A DNA stretch of 46,552 bases from Rs1 sp034111875 (GCA_034111875.1 JAWUWK010000059.1:1-46552), one strand, 5' to 3'. Positions 17,384-26,541 are shown, counted from the first letter of the stretch. Notes: generated by a model from the sequence alone, not told the origin. Program-made: numbers and translations.

Positions 17384-17845
17384 ATGAAAAAAATATTACT
17401 TGTTGCACATGCACCCTCTGACAACACTCGCTCTATGGCCCAAGCTTTCATCAGAGGCGTTGAAAAAGCAAACTTAGAAGAGATAGAAATCAACTGGATT
17501 CCTCCACTTCAAGCTTGTGCCGAAGACGTATTATTATCTGATGCGATTATTCTGGGAACGACTGAAAACCTAGGCTACATGAGTGGTGCACTAAAAGATT
17601 TTTTTGATCGTATCTACTATCCTTGCCTAGAACGTAAGCAAGGACTGCCTTTTTGTTACTATATTCGTGCAGGCCACGACGGGACCGGCACCAGCAGAGC
17701 TATCCAAAACATCTGCAGCGGTTTGCAATGGAAACAGATTCAACCAGAGCTTATTTGCAAAGGTGTATGGCAAAAAGACTTTCTTTTAGAATGCACTAAA
17801 TTAGGCGAAAATATAGCCTGTGGTTTAGATTTTGGCATATACTAG
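17384..17845 (+). CDS. Flavodoxin-like / NAD(P)H-dependent FMN reductase family protein
   Basis: This 153-residue protein has a flavodoxin-like alpha/beta fold. The phosphate-binding loop follows the first strand (LLVAHAPSDNTRSMAQAF, residues about 5-22), and the isoalloxazine-binding loop is LGTTENLGYMSGALKDFFDR (about 64-83), typical of NADPH-dependent FMN reductases. There is no signal peptide, so it should be cytosolic. The natural reductase partner is unknown. The ATG at 17384 follows the Gre-like gene by 70 bases on the same strand. The gene is intact and of normal length for single-domain members. Confidence 0.78.
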   Translation: MKKILLVAHAPSDNTRSMAQAFIRGVEKANLEEIEINWIPPLQACAEDVLLSDAIILGTTENLGYMSGALKDFFDRIYYPCLERKQGLPFCYYIRAGHDGTGTSRAIQNICSGLQWKQIQPELICKGVWQKDFLLECTKLGENIACGLDFGIY

Positions 17846-17934
17846 CAATAGTCAGTTGATCGGGTGCTTGGGCTAAAGACATACATGGAAAAAACTGACG
17901 CTATCTTCTTTTATAATACAGCTAGGATATTAGA

Positions 17935-18588
17935 ATGATTAGACGTATTACTTCAATATTTTTTACTTTAAGCTTATTAAGCTTCAGCCATTACAGTATG
18001 TCAGCTAATTTTTTTCCAAACTTAAAAACCCAAGATGTGCAAAAAATATTTAATGATGCTGACAAATCAAAGATTGCGGTTTATCTAGTCAACTCCAGTA
18101 ATAGTCCTATCCCCGCCGTGCAAATATTACCTGAAACAGAGCACCCAAAATATGCAATTTCTTCAGGTACTCAGTGCATTAAACTGTATAGCTGTAATCA
18201 AGATATTTGCCTGATAGGTATTAAAGGTAAAAAATTTGCGACTAATGGATCTCAGCTCAGAAAATTCACCCAAGAATATGCCCCAAGTAATCAATGTGTT
18301 GCGTCAAACAATGCTCAAAAAAGTGTTAATGTCCCGAAACAAATCAACAGCCCAACATCTTCTTGGGTACAAGTGACGAAGGTTGAAACTAATGACAGTT
18401 TAAATATTCGCCAAAAGACCCACCATAAAAGCAAAAAAATGGGCAGTATTGAGGCCAGTGCAAAGTGCCTAAAGCGCTTTAACTGTAAAGGAAAATGGTG
18501 CAAAGTTGAGTATCAATCCATAACAGGCTGGGTGCACAAAAAGTACATTACGCCTATGGACAGCAATAATCTAAAACAGTGCTTATGA
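17935..18588 (+). CDS. Secreted protein with C-terminal bacterial SH3 domain
   Basis: This 217-residue protein starts with a Sec signal peptide (RRITSIFFTLSLLSFSHYSM, likely cut after MSA near residue 23). The middle holds cysteine-containing segments (CIKLYSCNQDICLIG). Residues about 140-210 form a bacterial SH3 (SH3_3) domain: SWVQVTKVETNDSLNIRQKT, a variable loop, CKGKWCKVEY and TGWVHKKYI. Such domains bind cell-wall peptides or mediate periplasmic protein contacts. Even cysteine numbers suggest disulfides, consistent with export. No catalytic domain is visible. Its TGA stop (18586-18588) directly abuts the stop of the convergent mutarotase gene, with no base between them. Confidence 0.72.
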   Translation: MIRRITSIFFTLSLLSFSHYSMSANFFPNLKTQDVQKIFNDADKSKIAVYLVNSSNSPIPAVQILPETEHPKYAISSGTQCIKLYSCNQDICLIGIKGKKFATNGSQLRKFTQEYAPSNQCVASNNAQKSVNVPKQINSPTSSWVQVTKVETNDSLNIRQKTHHKSKKMGSIEASAKCLKRFNCKGKWCKVEYQSITGWVHKKYITPMDSNNLKQCL

Positions 18589-19491
18589 TTAAATAATTAT
18601 TTTTTGTACTAATTCAATTGCTTGATTAGGCTGCAGCACTATTTCCTCAAAGCTAGTGTTAGCCGCCTCCAAACAAATAAACATATTGGGATTATCAATA
18701 GTCCCATGCGCTTTTTCACTGCCTGGATTCCATACCACTGTAGACCCGCTAGAGCCTTTCTCAATGTATATTTTACGCCCGAGTAATTGATCTTCAATAA
18801 CCAAATCCTGAGTATGCTTATAAATTCGATCGATGGCATCGATATTGGATAATTCTGTCGTTTGCATTTTTAGTAAGCTTTTATCTAATAAATCAATATA
18901 TTGATTATTTTTAAGGCCATTCACGTTTATTTTAGCTTTGTCACCGACTAAAAAATAGCTGTGTATCGCTTGAGTAAGTGACTGCTTTTTATGGCTAATA
19001 TTTTTCGTTTCGAGACACATTTGGAATGTATTTTGGGTTATGTCCAACTGTAATTTTAACTCAAAAACAGGGTAAGGGTTAGCCTCAGGGACAAACACTA
19101 ACTGCGAAGAAAGACCATTGTTTTGATTGATATTATATGATTCGAGACGCCACTTGATGGTGCGTGCAACACCGTGATTGGGTTGTTTAGAATCAGTTCC
19201 ATGGGCTCCAAACCAGGGCCAGCAAATAGGTACGCCGCCTCTTACCGGCTGATTCTTAATCAACGGATTAAGTTGATTGTCTGCATTGGCTACTTCATCA
19301 ACGCTCACTGGCTCAATTGTTTCATTTAGCCAGAACACAGAGTGATGGCCTAGTGGTTTATAATGCAGCACTTGTGCACCATTTTTCGCAACCACCAACT
19401 CGCCCCATGGCTGAATAACAAGCCATACCTCTCTGGCTAGCCAGACTATTTCGTGAATGCCACTATTGAAACCACTAAATTTATTTTGCAT
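18589..19491 (-). CDS. D-hexose-6-phosphate mutarotase (YeaD family)
   Basis: This aldose 1-epimerase-family enzyme speeds interconversion of alpha and beta glucose-6-phosphate. Its 300 residues match YeaD-like proteins. Family marks are RGGVPICWPWFG, PNHGVAR, the putative catalytic His177 in AIHSYF, and Glu275 in CLEAANTS. It lies last in the minus-strand set edd-glk-mutarotase, 48 bases after glk, which makes sense: glucokinase makes mostly the alpha anomer of glucose-6-phosphate, and the mutarotase supplies the beta form preferred by glucose-6-phosphate dehydrogenase. The ATG at 19491 has only a weak ribosome site. Its stop touches the stop of the SH3 gene on the other strand, leaving no space for a separate terminator. 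Confidence 0.88.
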   Translation of the reverse strand: MQNKFSGFNSGIHEIVWLAREVWLVIQPWGELVVAKNGAQVLHYKPLGHHSVFWLNETIEPVSVDEVANADNQLNPLIKNQPVRGGVPICWPWFGAHGTDSKQPNHGVARTIKWRLESYNINQNNGLSSQLVFVPEANPYPVFELKLQLDITQNTFQMCLETKNISHKKQSLTQAIHSYFLVGDKAKINVNGLKNNQYIDLLDKSLLKMQTTELSNIDAIDRIYKHTQDLVIEDQLLGRKIYIEKGSSGSTVVWNPGSEKAHGTIDNPNMFICLEAANTSFEEIVLQPNQAIELVQKIII

Positions 19492-19539
19492 ATTTTTCTA
19501 GCCACATGAAATAACTTAAAGGTGATCCTAAAACTGTTA

Positions 19540-20520
19540 TTAATCAAACTGCATTTTTAATGCCGCTGCAGCACCTAATAGCCCTGGATAAGGAGCATCG
19601 CATAGCCACACAGGGACTTGAGACAAGTAGCTACTAAATCTGCCTTTTTCAGCCATTGCTTGAGTAAATCCACTCTTGACTAAGAAGTCTTTGATACGCG
19701 GCGGTATCCCACCACATAAAAAAACCCCACCCCTAGCGCCTTGAGCCAACACCATATCGCCGGTCACCTCAGCCAATATTTGACAAAACATTGTCAGACA
19801 CAAAGTAGCCATTTCGTCAGCATCAGCTAAAGCGGCAGCCGTTATCTCAGCAGCCTCAGAGTAAATAGCTGTTGATTGATTAATTTCACACAGTGCTTGG
19901 TAAAGAACAACGATGCCAGCACCTGAGAGTATTCTCTCTACAGACACTCGAGAATACTGCCTTTGTAAAATCTGCAAAATGCTAATTTGCAGCGCATTTT
20001 GAGGTGCAAAAGAAATATGCCCACCTTCTGTAGGAACCGCTTGCCAATAAACATCACAGTGAGCTGCACTTTGTGCAATAGGTATTAAACTAGCTACTCC
20101 TAATCCTGTGCCTGGACCTATCACTAAGCGAGGTGCCTGCTGATGTTGGGTGGAACCCGCTTGTAATAAGACTTTATCATCGTTATCAATAAACAACATA
20201 CCGTAAGCCATTGCGGTAAAATCATTGAGCAATTCAAACTGTTTCAAGCCCAATCTATGCCGCATTTCATTGACGTTAAATTGCCAGTGATTATTTGTCA
20301 TCTCAATGTTCTCAGCAATAGGACAGGCAAAAGATACACAGGCAATTTGCGCAGGTAATTGTTTGATCAACTGATAATAATGACTGACTGCATGATTAAA
20401 ATTTTCATAATCGGCACAAGCTAATACCTTTATGAATTCAAGCTTCACAGTGCCTTTTTTTACCAATGCAAACCGAGCATTAGTCCCACCGATATCACCC
20501 ACTAAAGCAAAATCATTCAA
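19540..20520 (-). CDS. glk: Glucokinase
   Basis: This ATP:glucose phosphotransferase of the bacterial Glk (ROK-related hexokinase) type makes glucose-6-phosphate in the cytosol. Motifs in order: ATP-binding VGDIGGTNARFAL (about 6-18), the sugar-binding LLNDFTAMAYG, VIGPGTGLGVA, EGGHISFAP and a late GGIPPRI. I place the start at TTG 20520, giving 326 residues, close to the 321 of E. coli Glk; AGGGG sits seven bases before it, and the homology begins at once. A longer reading from ATG 20568 adds 16 residues without family likeness. The gene lies 133 bases after edd and 48 before the mutarotase gene, probably in one transcript. Confidence 0.93.
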   Translation of the reverse strand: MNDFALVGDIGGTNARFALVKKGTVKLEFIKVLACADYENFNHAVSHYYQLIKQLPAQIACVSFACPIAENIEMTNNHWQFNVNEMRHRLGLKQFELLNDFTAMAYGMLFIDNDDKVLLQAGSTQHQQAPRLVIGPGTGLGVASLIPIAQSAAHCDVYWQAVPTEGGHISFAPQNALQISILQILQRQYSRVSVERILSGAGIVVLYQALCEINQSTAIYSEAAEITAAALADADEMATLCLTMFCQILAEVTGDMVLAQGARGGVFLCGGIPPRIKDFLVKSGFTQAMAEKGRFSSYLSQVPVWLCDAPYPGLLGAAAALKMQFD

Positions 20521-20653
20521 ACGCTTTCCCCTTGTATTCCAATACTCTAAAACTGATACTGCACACACTTAACGCCACAACTTTCAACCCCGCGTTAAAT
20601 GTTAGTATTTTACATACAAGCCATTAAAATATCTAAGCTTTAGTCAAATACAA

Positions 20654-22480
20654 TCACTGACTAATGATACCTGTGGCAAAAATACTCGCACCGAGTTCGG
20701 CACAGCCCACTTGAGCACGCAGAGGAGAAAACAGCTCTCGCCCCATACCACTAGCACTTTTTTCAAAATCACATACGACTGAATCACGCGCCGCTAATTC
20801 GGTTTGAGACAGGTTAACATTTAACTCTCCCGTTAATGCGTTCAAAGTTAATATGTCACCCTCTTTTATTTTCGCTAAAAGGCCTCCATCACTTGCCTCG
20901 GGCCATAAGTGTATAGCGGCTGGCACTTTTCCTGACGCACCTGACATTCGACCATCAGTTACTAAAGCCACTTTAAAGCCTCTGTCTTGCAGAGAGCCTA
21001 AATAGGTAGTGAGCTTGTGAAGCTCTGGCATTCCATTTGCTTTAGGGCCTTGAAAACGCACAACCGCAATAAAATCTTTATCGAGTTCACCCCTATCAAA
21101 ACACTCGGCAATTTGATGTTGATCTTCGAAAACCAAGGCCGGGGCACTGACTATTTGATGTTTAACATCCACAGCAGACACTTTAATCACAGCGCGGCCT
21201 AAATTACCTTTAAGTAGTTTAACCCCTCCTTGAGGACTAAAAGGCTTATCGAAACTCGTTAACACTTGCGGATCCAAACTCTGCTGCGGCCCTTCTCTCC
21301 AAGTAATTTTTCCGTCTTCTATAAAGGGCTCTTTTGTATAATGGGATAACCCATGCCCCATAATCGTAGTGACATCTTCGTGCAAAAAACCACCTTCAAG
21401 CAAAGTTCTTACTAAATAGGAAGTCCCACCAGCGGCATGGAAGTGGTTAATATCGGCATCGCCATTAGGATAAATTTTAGTTAGCAGTGGCACCGCTGCC
21501 GATAGGTCAGAAAAATCGTCCCAATCTATTATGACCCCTGCCGCGCGCGCGATAGCGATTAGATGCATAGTATGGTTAGTTGAGCCGCCAGTGGCTAATA
21601 ATGCAACAACCGCATTGACGATCGCGTATTCATTAACAATTTTATAAAGCGGCGTGAAATCACCGTTTTGGGGTGTTAATTTAATAGCCCGTTTACAAGC
21701 TTCACTGGTTAATGCATCACGTAATTCAGTACCGGGATTAACGAATGAAGCACCTGGTAAATGCAGGCCCATTAATTCAACCACCAATTGATTACTATTT
21801 GCTGTGCCATAAAAAGTACAAGTGCCGGCACTGTGGTAAGAGTCTGATTCACACTCTAAAAGAGCGTTTCTATCAACCTTTCCCTCAGCGTATAATTGCC
21901 GAATACGCACCTTCTCTTTATTGGGTAAGCCACTTGGCATAGGCCCTGCGGGGACGAACACTGTCGGCAAATGCCCGAAACTTAAGGCGCCGATTAACAG
22001 TCCCGGGACGATTTTGTCACACACCCCTAGATAGGCGGCGCCATCAAACATATTATGCGATAGGCCGACAGCACTAGACATTGCAATAACGTCTCGGCTG
22101 AATAAGCTTAACTCCATGCCCGGCTGACCTTGAGTAACCCCATCACACATCGCAGGTACACCACCGGCATACTGAGCCACAGATCCCATTTCCTTTGCTG
22201 TACGCTTAAAAATAGCGGGATAATCTTGAAAAGGCTGATGCGCAGACAGCATATCGTTATAAGCAGAAATTATGCCTATGTTGACGGCATTAGTCATTTT
22301 CAGTGCGGATTTATCATTCGGGTTGCAGGCTGCAAAACCATGGGCTAAATTTCCACAAGACAGCACACCACGGTATACGCCTTTTTCTTGAGCCTGTTGC
22401 ATTCTAGTCACATAATCAGCGCGGGATTCTTTACTGCGTTTAATTATTCGCCGAGTAACGCGGGTTATTTCACTGTGCAT
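20654..22480 (-). CDS. edd: 6-phosphogluconate dehydratase (Entner-Doudoroff)
   Basis: Edd removes water from 6-phosphogluconate to give 2-keto-3-deoxy-6-phosphogluconate, the committed ED step. It belongs to the IlvD/Edd family of [4Fe-4S] dehydratases; cluster cysteines fit CGNLAHGFAACN, YLGVCDKIVPG and SAGTCTFYGTANSNQ. Other marks are GGVPAMCDGVTQGQPGMELS and VTDGRMSGASGKVPAA. I start at ATG 22480 (MHSEITRVTRR), preceded by GAAGG, for 608 residues, near the E. coli 603; the longer frame from 22534 lacks a good site. It heads edd-glk-mutarotase and is divergent from gapA-pyk, with a HexR-like palindrome between them. Confidence 0.95.
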   Translation of the reverse strand: MHSEITRVTRRIIKRSKESRADYVTRMQQAQEKGVYRGVLSCGNLAHGFAACNPNDKSALKMTNAVNIGIISAYNDMLSAHQPFQDYPAIFKRTAKEMGSVAQYAGGVPAMCDGVTQGQPGMELSLFSRDVIAMSSAVGLSHNMFDGAAYLGVCDKIVPGLLIGALSFGHLPTVFVPAGPMPSGLPNKEKVRIRQLYAEGKVDRNALLECESDSYHSAGTCTFYGTANSNQLVVELMGLHLPGASFVNPGTELRDALTSEACKRAIKLTPQNGDFTPLYKIVNEYAIVNAVVALLATGGSTNHTMHLIAIARAAGVIIDWDDFSDLSAAVPLLTKIYPNGDADINHFHAAGGTSYLVRTLLEGGFLHEDVTTIMGHGLSHYTKEPFIEDGKITWREGPQQSLDPQVLTSFDKPFSPQGGVKLLKGNLGRAVIKVSAVDVKHQIVSAPALVFEDQHQIAECFDRGELDKDFIAVVRFQGPKANGMPELHKLTTYLGSLQDRGFKVALVTDGRMSGASGKVPAAIHLWPEASDGGLLAKIKEGDILTLNALTGELNVNLSQTELAARDSVVCDFEKSASGMGRELFSPLRAQVGCAELGASIFATGIISQ

Positions 22481-22839
22481 AGCCTTCACCTTTTTACCAT
22501 TATTGATAGTGGCGTTTGTCAAACGCTTTTCCATAATTCATTCAATCTTAACGACAAGCTCTCTAGTAATGTTGTTTTATTACATCTATTTAAGACTGGG
22601 CCATAGTGAACTTAGTCTTAACAATTTTGTTAACCAATGCTTTAGTCTGCTTGTTAATTCAAACTCTAAGCTAGCTATGTAGGCTAAAGAGTTGAGAATA
22701 AAACACTTTAAAAAAATCACTTAGAAAAGTCCATACATCTATTTATGTTGTAATATTACAAGATAACCGGTCAGTATAGCTATCATAATCCCAAAAAAGG
22801 AGTAATATTGGAAAAATCATTTCATTCAGGAAGTTTACT
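22481..22839. other. Divergent edd/gapA regulatory region
   Basis: These 359 bases separate the divergent starts of edd and gapA and hold no gene. They contain the perfect HexR-like palindrome at 22748-22761 and, closer to gapA, AGTAATATT (22801-22809), which repeats one half of the same motif. A possible -10 box for gapA is CATAAT (22784-22789). The promoter for edd must also lie here, but I cannot point to it with confidence. Confidence 0.55.
22748..22761. promoter_or_regulatory. Candidate HexR operator (edd/gapA)
   Basis: TTGTAATATTACAA is a perfect 14-base palindrome. HexR sites described in pseudomonads follow TTGT-N7/8-ACAA and in Shewanella TGTAAT-www-ATTACA; this site has both half-sites but shorter spacing. 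It lies 79 bases before the gapA start and 268 before the edd start, so it could control both divergent units. A near copy lies before zwf. The presence of hexR in the same locus supports the assignment; the spacing difference is the main doubt. Confidence 0.6.
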
Positions 22840-23853
22840 ATGACTATTCGGGTAGCAATTAATGGCTTTGGTAGGATTGGCCGCAACATCTTACGCGCCT
22901 TATATGAAGGACAATATAGAGACAATATACAAGTAGTTGCTATCAATGATTTAGGCGCTGCTGATATGAACGCCCATTTATTCCAGTACGACTCTGTTCA
23001 CGGCCCTTTCAGGGGCGAAATCACTAATGATACCGATTTTCTTAATGTAAAAGGCGATGCTATAGCGATGTTTGCTGAGCGCAGTCCCAGCGACTTACCT
23101 TGGAACCGCTTAAAAGTTGATGTTGTCTATGAATGTACTGGCTTGTTTATACATCGCGATCAAGCCCAACAACACATTGATGCGGGCGCAAAAAAAGTCA
23201 TTATCTCCGCACCCGGTAAAGAGGTAGATGCCACTGTTGTCTATGGCGTAAACCATCAAGATTTGCGTGCCGAACATCAAATAATATCTAATGCTTCATG
23301 CACTACCAACTGCTTGGCACCAATCGCTCAAGCACTAAATAATAGTGTCGGCATTGAATCAGGCCTTATGACCACTATCCACGCCTACACTAATGACCAA
23401 AACTTATCTGACACTTATCATACCGACCCCTACCGCGCACGATCAGCAACTCAATCAATGATTCCTACTAGCACGGGCGCCGCCGCTGCGGTAGGTTTAG
23501 TGTTACCTGAGTTAAAAGGAAAAATTGATGGGATGGCGATGCGCGTGCCGACAATCAATGTATCAGTGGTCGATTTTGGTTTTATTTGCAAACAAGAGAC
23601 CAGTGTAGACGAAATCAACCAAATCATGCAAAACGCCAGTCAAAATTCTTCAGTGCTAGGTTTTAATACCAAACCTCTGGTATCAATTGATTTCAATCAC
23701 AACCCACTCTCGTCAATTTTTGATGCGACTCAAACCAAGGTTTCAGGCCGTCAAGTGAAGGTCATGTCATGGTATGATAACGAATGGGGCTTTTCCAACC
23801 GGATGTTAGATAACACATTAGCCTTAATGAGTGCACCAGCCAATGCCCGCTAA
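22840..23853 (+). CDS. gapA: Glyceraldehyde-3-phosphate dehydrogenase, type I
   Basis: This oxidises glyceraldehyde-3-phosphate to 1,3-bisphosphoglycerate. The 337-residue chain starts with the Rossmann motif RVAINGFGRIGRN. VAINDLG keeps the Asp typical of NAD-dependent enzymes, the active-site cysteine is Cys154 in SCTTNC, and WYDNEWGFSNRM closes the catalytic domain. ATG 22840 has AGGAAG eight bases upstream. pyk follows 16 bases later, so the two form an operon that takes the triose half of ED products downward and generates pyruvate. In gammaproteobacteria with HexR, gap genes of this kind are HexR targets, and a matching palindrome is present upstream. Intact. Confidence 0.96.
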   Translation: MTIRVAINGFGRIGRNILRALYEGQYRDNIQVVAINDLGAADMNAHLFQYDSVHGPFRGEITNDTDFLNVKGDAIAMFAERSPSDLPWNRLKVDVVYECTGLFIHRDQAQQHIDAGAKKVIISAPGKEVDATVVYGVNHQDLRAEHQIISNASCTTNCLAPIAQALNNSVGIESGLMTTIHAYTNDQNLSDTYHTDPYRARSATQSMIPTSTGAAAAVGLVLPELKGKIDGMAMRVPTINVSVVDFGFICKQETSVDEINQIMQNASQNSSVLGFNTKPLVSIDFNHNPLSSIFDATQTKVSGRQVKVMSWYDNEWGFSNRMLDNTLALMSAPANAR

Positions 23854-23869
23854 CAAGAGAAAAAATAAC

Positions 23870-25318
23870 ATGTTAAGACTTACTAAGATAGTTGCCACCT
23901 TAGGTCCTTCCACTAGCAGTTTTGAAGAAATTGAAGCGATTATTTTAGCGGGCGCTAACGTTTTAAGGCTTAACTTCTCCCATGGGGAAGCTGAAGACCA
24001 CCGTGAGCGAGCTCGTATCATCCGCGAAGTAGCGAAAAAAAATAACCTGTTTGTGGCAATCTTGGCTGACTTACAAGGCCCGAAAATTCGTATTGCTCGG
24101 TTTAAACAGCACAAGATAAGCTTGAACAATGGTGACTGTTTCACCTTAAATTCGAAGCTTGGCTATGAGGATGGTGATCAAAACCAAGTAGGTATTGACT
24201 ACCTTGCGTTAATTACAGACTCAAATATAGGCGATATCCTGTTACTGGATGATGGCAGAGTGGTACTAGAAGTTACCGATGTTTCAGAGGATAAAATAGT
24301 CACTAAAGTTACTACTGGCGGTCCTCTATCCAATAATAAGGGTATCAACCGCTTAGGCGGGGGGCTCTCTGCTAAGGCACTGACGGATAAAGACAAAGCC
24401 GATATCATTGTCGCCGCAGAGTTCGAAGCTGATTATATTGCTGTCTCTTTCCCTCGCGACGAACACGACATGCACGAAGCTCGTGCGCTGTTAAAAGCTG
24501 CGGGATCAAAAGCTGGCTTAGTTGCCAAAATTGAGCGCGCTGAAACGATTGCCGACAACGAAGTATTAGATAACATTATTCGCGCCTCTGAAGTAGTAAT
24601 GGTCGCCCGAGGTGATCTTGCCGTAGAAATTGGCGATGCGACCTTGGTGGGCGTACAAAAACACATTATTCGACGTGCGCGCACCTTAAACAAAGTGGTC
24701 ATCACCGCCACTCAAATGATGGAGTCCATGATAACAAGCCCTATGCCAACACGCGCAGAAGTGTCCGATGTAGCAAACGCTGTCTTTGATCATACTGATG
24801 CCGTTATGCTCTCTGCTGAAACTGCCGCTGGAGAATACCCGGTACAAGCGGTTGAAGCCATGGCACGCATTTGTCTAGGCGCAGAAGCTAGCCCTAATAT
24901 TGCAAAGTCAGGCCACCGCTTAAACGAACAATTCGATAAAATAGATGAAACTGTCGCGCTGGCGGCTATATACACCGCTAACCATTTAGATGGGGTTAAA
25001 GCTATCGTCTGTATGACAGAATCAGGAGCCACGCCAAAACAAGCCACCAGGCTGCGCACATCGCTGCCAGTATTCGCGCTTTCAGACAACCCAGCGACAC
25101 AAACCAAGGTGGCTATGTACCGCAATGTACACACTATCCCCTTCAGCTCATCGAAAATGCAAACCCATGAAATAAACCAGCGAGCCATAGATGAAATCGT
25201 AAAAACCGGTTGTGCTGCAGAAGGTGATTTAGTAGTAATGACTAAAGGTGATTATATCAATGCACAAGGTGGCACTAATACTTTAAAAATATTACGTGTA
25301 GGCGCGGCTATTAACTAA
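23870..25318 (+). CDS. pyk: Pyruvate kinase
   Basis: Pyruvate kinase transfers phosphate from phosphoenolpyruvate to ADP. The 482-residue chain begins LRLTKIVATLGPSTSS and includes NVLRLNFSHG, ADLQGPKIR, VMVARGDLAVEIG, the signature TATQMMESMI and DAVMLSAETAAGEYP, the standard Mg/K and substrate sites of the TIM barrel. The C-terminal allosteric domain follows (VCMTESGATPKQATRLR). I start at ATG 23870 rather than the in-frame ATG at 23831 inside gapA because family homology starts there and AAGAGA lies upstream. It is co-transcribed with gapA. E. coli PykA-like length. Intact. Confidence 0.95.
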   Translation: MLRLTKIVATLGPSTSSFEEIEAIILAGANVLRLNFSHGEAEDHRERARIIREVAKKNNLFVAILADLQGPKIRIARFKQHKISLNNGDCFTLNSKLGYEDGDQNQVGIDYLALITDSNIGDILLLDDGRVVLEVTDVSEDKIVTKVTTGGPLSNNKGINRLGGGLSAKALTDKDKADIIVAAEFEADYIAVSFPRDEHDMHEARALLKAAGSKAGLVAKIERAETIADNEVLDNIIRASEVVMVARGDLAVEIGDATLVGVQKHIIRRARTLNKVVITATQMMESMITSPMPTRAEVSDVANAVFDHTDAVMLSAETAAGEYPVQAVEAMARICLGAEASPNIAKSGHRLNEQFDKIDETVALAAIYTANHLDGVKAIVCMTESGATPKQATRLRTSLPVFALSDNPATQTKVAMYRNVHTIPFSSSKMQTHEINQRAIDEIVKTGCAAEGDLVVMTKGDYINAQGGTNTLKILRVGAAIN

Positions 25319-25384
25319 AAAGTTCAACCTATTGCAACTCCAAAAAAGCCTTATATACGATAGATCAAACTTAGCTTTTTCACT

Positions 25385-25408
25385 TTTGTTATTTACTAAG
25401 ATAACAAA
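25385..25408. terminator. Probable bidirectional terminator between pyk and hexR
   Basis: TTTGTTAT (25385-25392) pairs with ATAACAAA (25401-25408) around an 8-base loop. It lies between the convergent ends of pyk (25318) and hexR (25486). The stem is AT-rich and the trailing T-run is absent on the plus strand, so termination is plausible rather than certain. A second short inverted repeat, AGATCAA (25470-25476) / TTGATCT (25489-25495), overlaps the hexR stop. Confidence 0.4.
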
Positions 25409-25485
25409 GGTGCATGCTTGATCACTAATAGCCTATATTTCAACTAAGCAACATCTCACTGCGTTTCTCAGATCAAGTCCGCTTA

Positions 25486-26349
25486 TTATTGATCTTGGTC
25501 ATCTACTGGAAAGCGAGTGCAGCGCAAGCTTTGTTTGATTTTATCCAAATGCTGATGAAAACCTACACCTCGACGCAAAGTAACCCCTGTGGCAAGCACA
25601 TCTAAAATAGTCAATTGAGTCAAGCGCGACGTCATGGGCATATACACATCTGTGTTCTCAACATGCGGTACACTCAATACTACTGAGCAAACATTGGCAA
25701 GGGGAGAATCTTCTAGAGTTAGACCGATTACGGTGGCACCTGAGGATGTCGCTAATCGCGCTATTTCAACTAAATCTTTAGTTCTACCCGTATAGGAAAT
25801 AATGACGATAACGTCCCCCGTATGTGACGCTGAAGCGACCATACGTTGCATTAATACATCATCGTAAGCCACGACAGGCAAATTAAATCTAAAGAACTTA
25901 TGCTGCGCGTCTCGGGCAACAGAGCCTGAAGCACCCAAACCAAAAAAGGAGATTTGTTTTGCCTGCATCAAATGATCCACAGCAGTAGCGATAGCCGTTA
26001 CATCAATTTGTTTCCTAGCGGCATCTAATGTGGCTATCGTTGAAGTAAAAATTTTATCGGTATATTGCTCAGCAGTGTCATCTTGCTCAACACTGCGGGT
26101 AACAAACATGGCTCCGCTGACCAAACTTTTTGCAAGTTGAATTTTAAAGTCAGGGAAACCTTTAGATAAAAAGCTTCGACAAAACCTATTAACCGTAGGT
26201 TCACTAACCCCCGCGGACTTTGCCAAAGCTGCAATACTCAGTTGTGTAACCACTGATGGGTTCATTAAAATAGTATCTGCTACTTTGCGCTCAGATTTAT
26301 TTAATTGATCTCGTTGCTGTCTAATTTTTAATAACAATTGACTCACCAC
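25486..26349 (-). CDS. hexR: HexR-type transcriptional repressor (RpiR family)
   Basis: HexR represses zwf, edd and gap genes and is released by the ED intermediate 2-keto-3-deoxy-6-phosphogluconate. The 287-residue protein has the RpiR layout: an N-terminal helix-turn-helix (LNKSERKVADTIL, then AALAKSAGVSEPTVNRFCR at about 39-57) and a C-terminal SIS sugar-phosphate-binding domain (FFGLGASGSVARDAQHKF and VIVIISYTGRTKDLVEIA). The start is a GTG at 26349, with a second GTG next to it; AGAG lies upstream. It is divergent from zwf, the classic arrangement, and HexR-like palindromes occur in that intergenic region and before gapA. The HexR name rests on context plus similarity. Confidence 0.9.
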   Translation of the reverse strand: MVSQLLLKIRQQRDQLNKSERKVADTILMNPSVVTQLSIAALAKSAGVSEPTVNRFCRSFLSKGFPDFKIQLAKSLVSGAMFVTRSVEQDDTAEQYTDKIFTSTIATLDAARKQIDVTAIATAVDHLMQAKQISFFGLGASGSVARDAQHKFFRFNLPVVAYDDVLMQRMVASASHTGDVIVIISYTGRTKDLVEIARLATSSGATVIGLTLEDSPLANVCSVVLSVPHVENTDVYMPMTSRLTQLTILDVLATGVTLRRGVGFHQHLDKIKQSLRCTRFPVDDQDQ

Positions 26350-26370
26350 TAAGCTCTAACTGTGATTTTG

Positions 26371-26384
26371 TAGTTATATTACCA
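26371..26384. promoter_or_regulatory. Possible weak HexR operator near hexR
   Basis: TAGTTATATTACCA resembles the two stronger sites (gapA TTGTAATATTACAA and zwf TAGTAATATTACAC) with several mismatches. It lies 22 bases upstream of the hexR start, where an autoregulatory site would act. The match is imperfect and could be chance in AT-rich DNA. Confidence 0.3.
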
Positions 26385-26520
26385 CGTAATTTTTTATCCG
26401 CGCAATGCAATTGCATACCTAACAGATCCTTTAAGCAGAGATGACGCTTGCTGGGCCCTCAGAAAGCTATTCTGTAGCGGTTAATTTAGATTACATGGGT
26501 AAATAAACACTCGAAATAAC

Positions 26521-26534
26521 TAGTAATATTACAC
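26521..26534. promoter_or_regulatory. Candidate HexR operator (zwf)
   Basis: TAGTAATATTACAC contains the palindrome GTAATATTAC (26523-26532) and shares AGTAATATTACA with 11 of 12 bases of the gapA site core TGTAATATTACA. It ends a few bases upstream of the -35 box of the zwf promoter, a position from which a bound repressor would block RNA polymerase. Confidence 0.58.
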
Positions 26535-26541
26535 AATAAAG

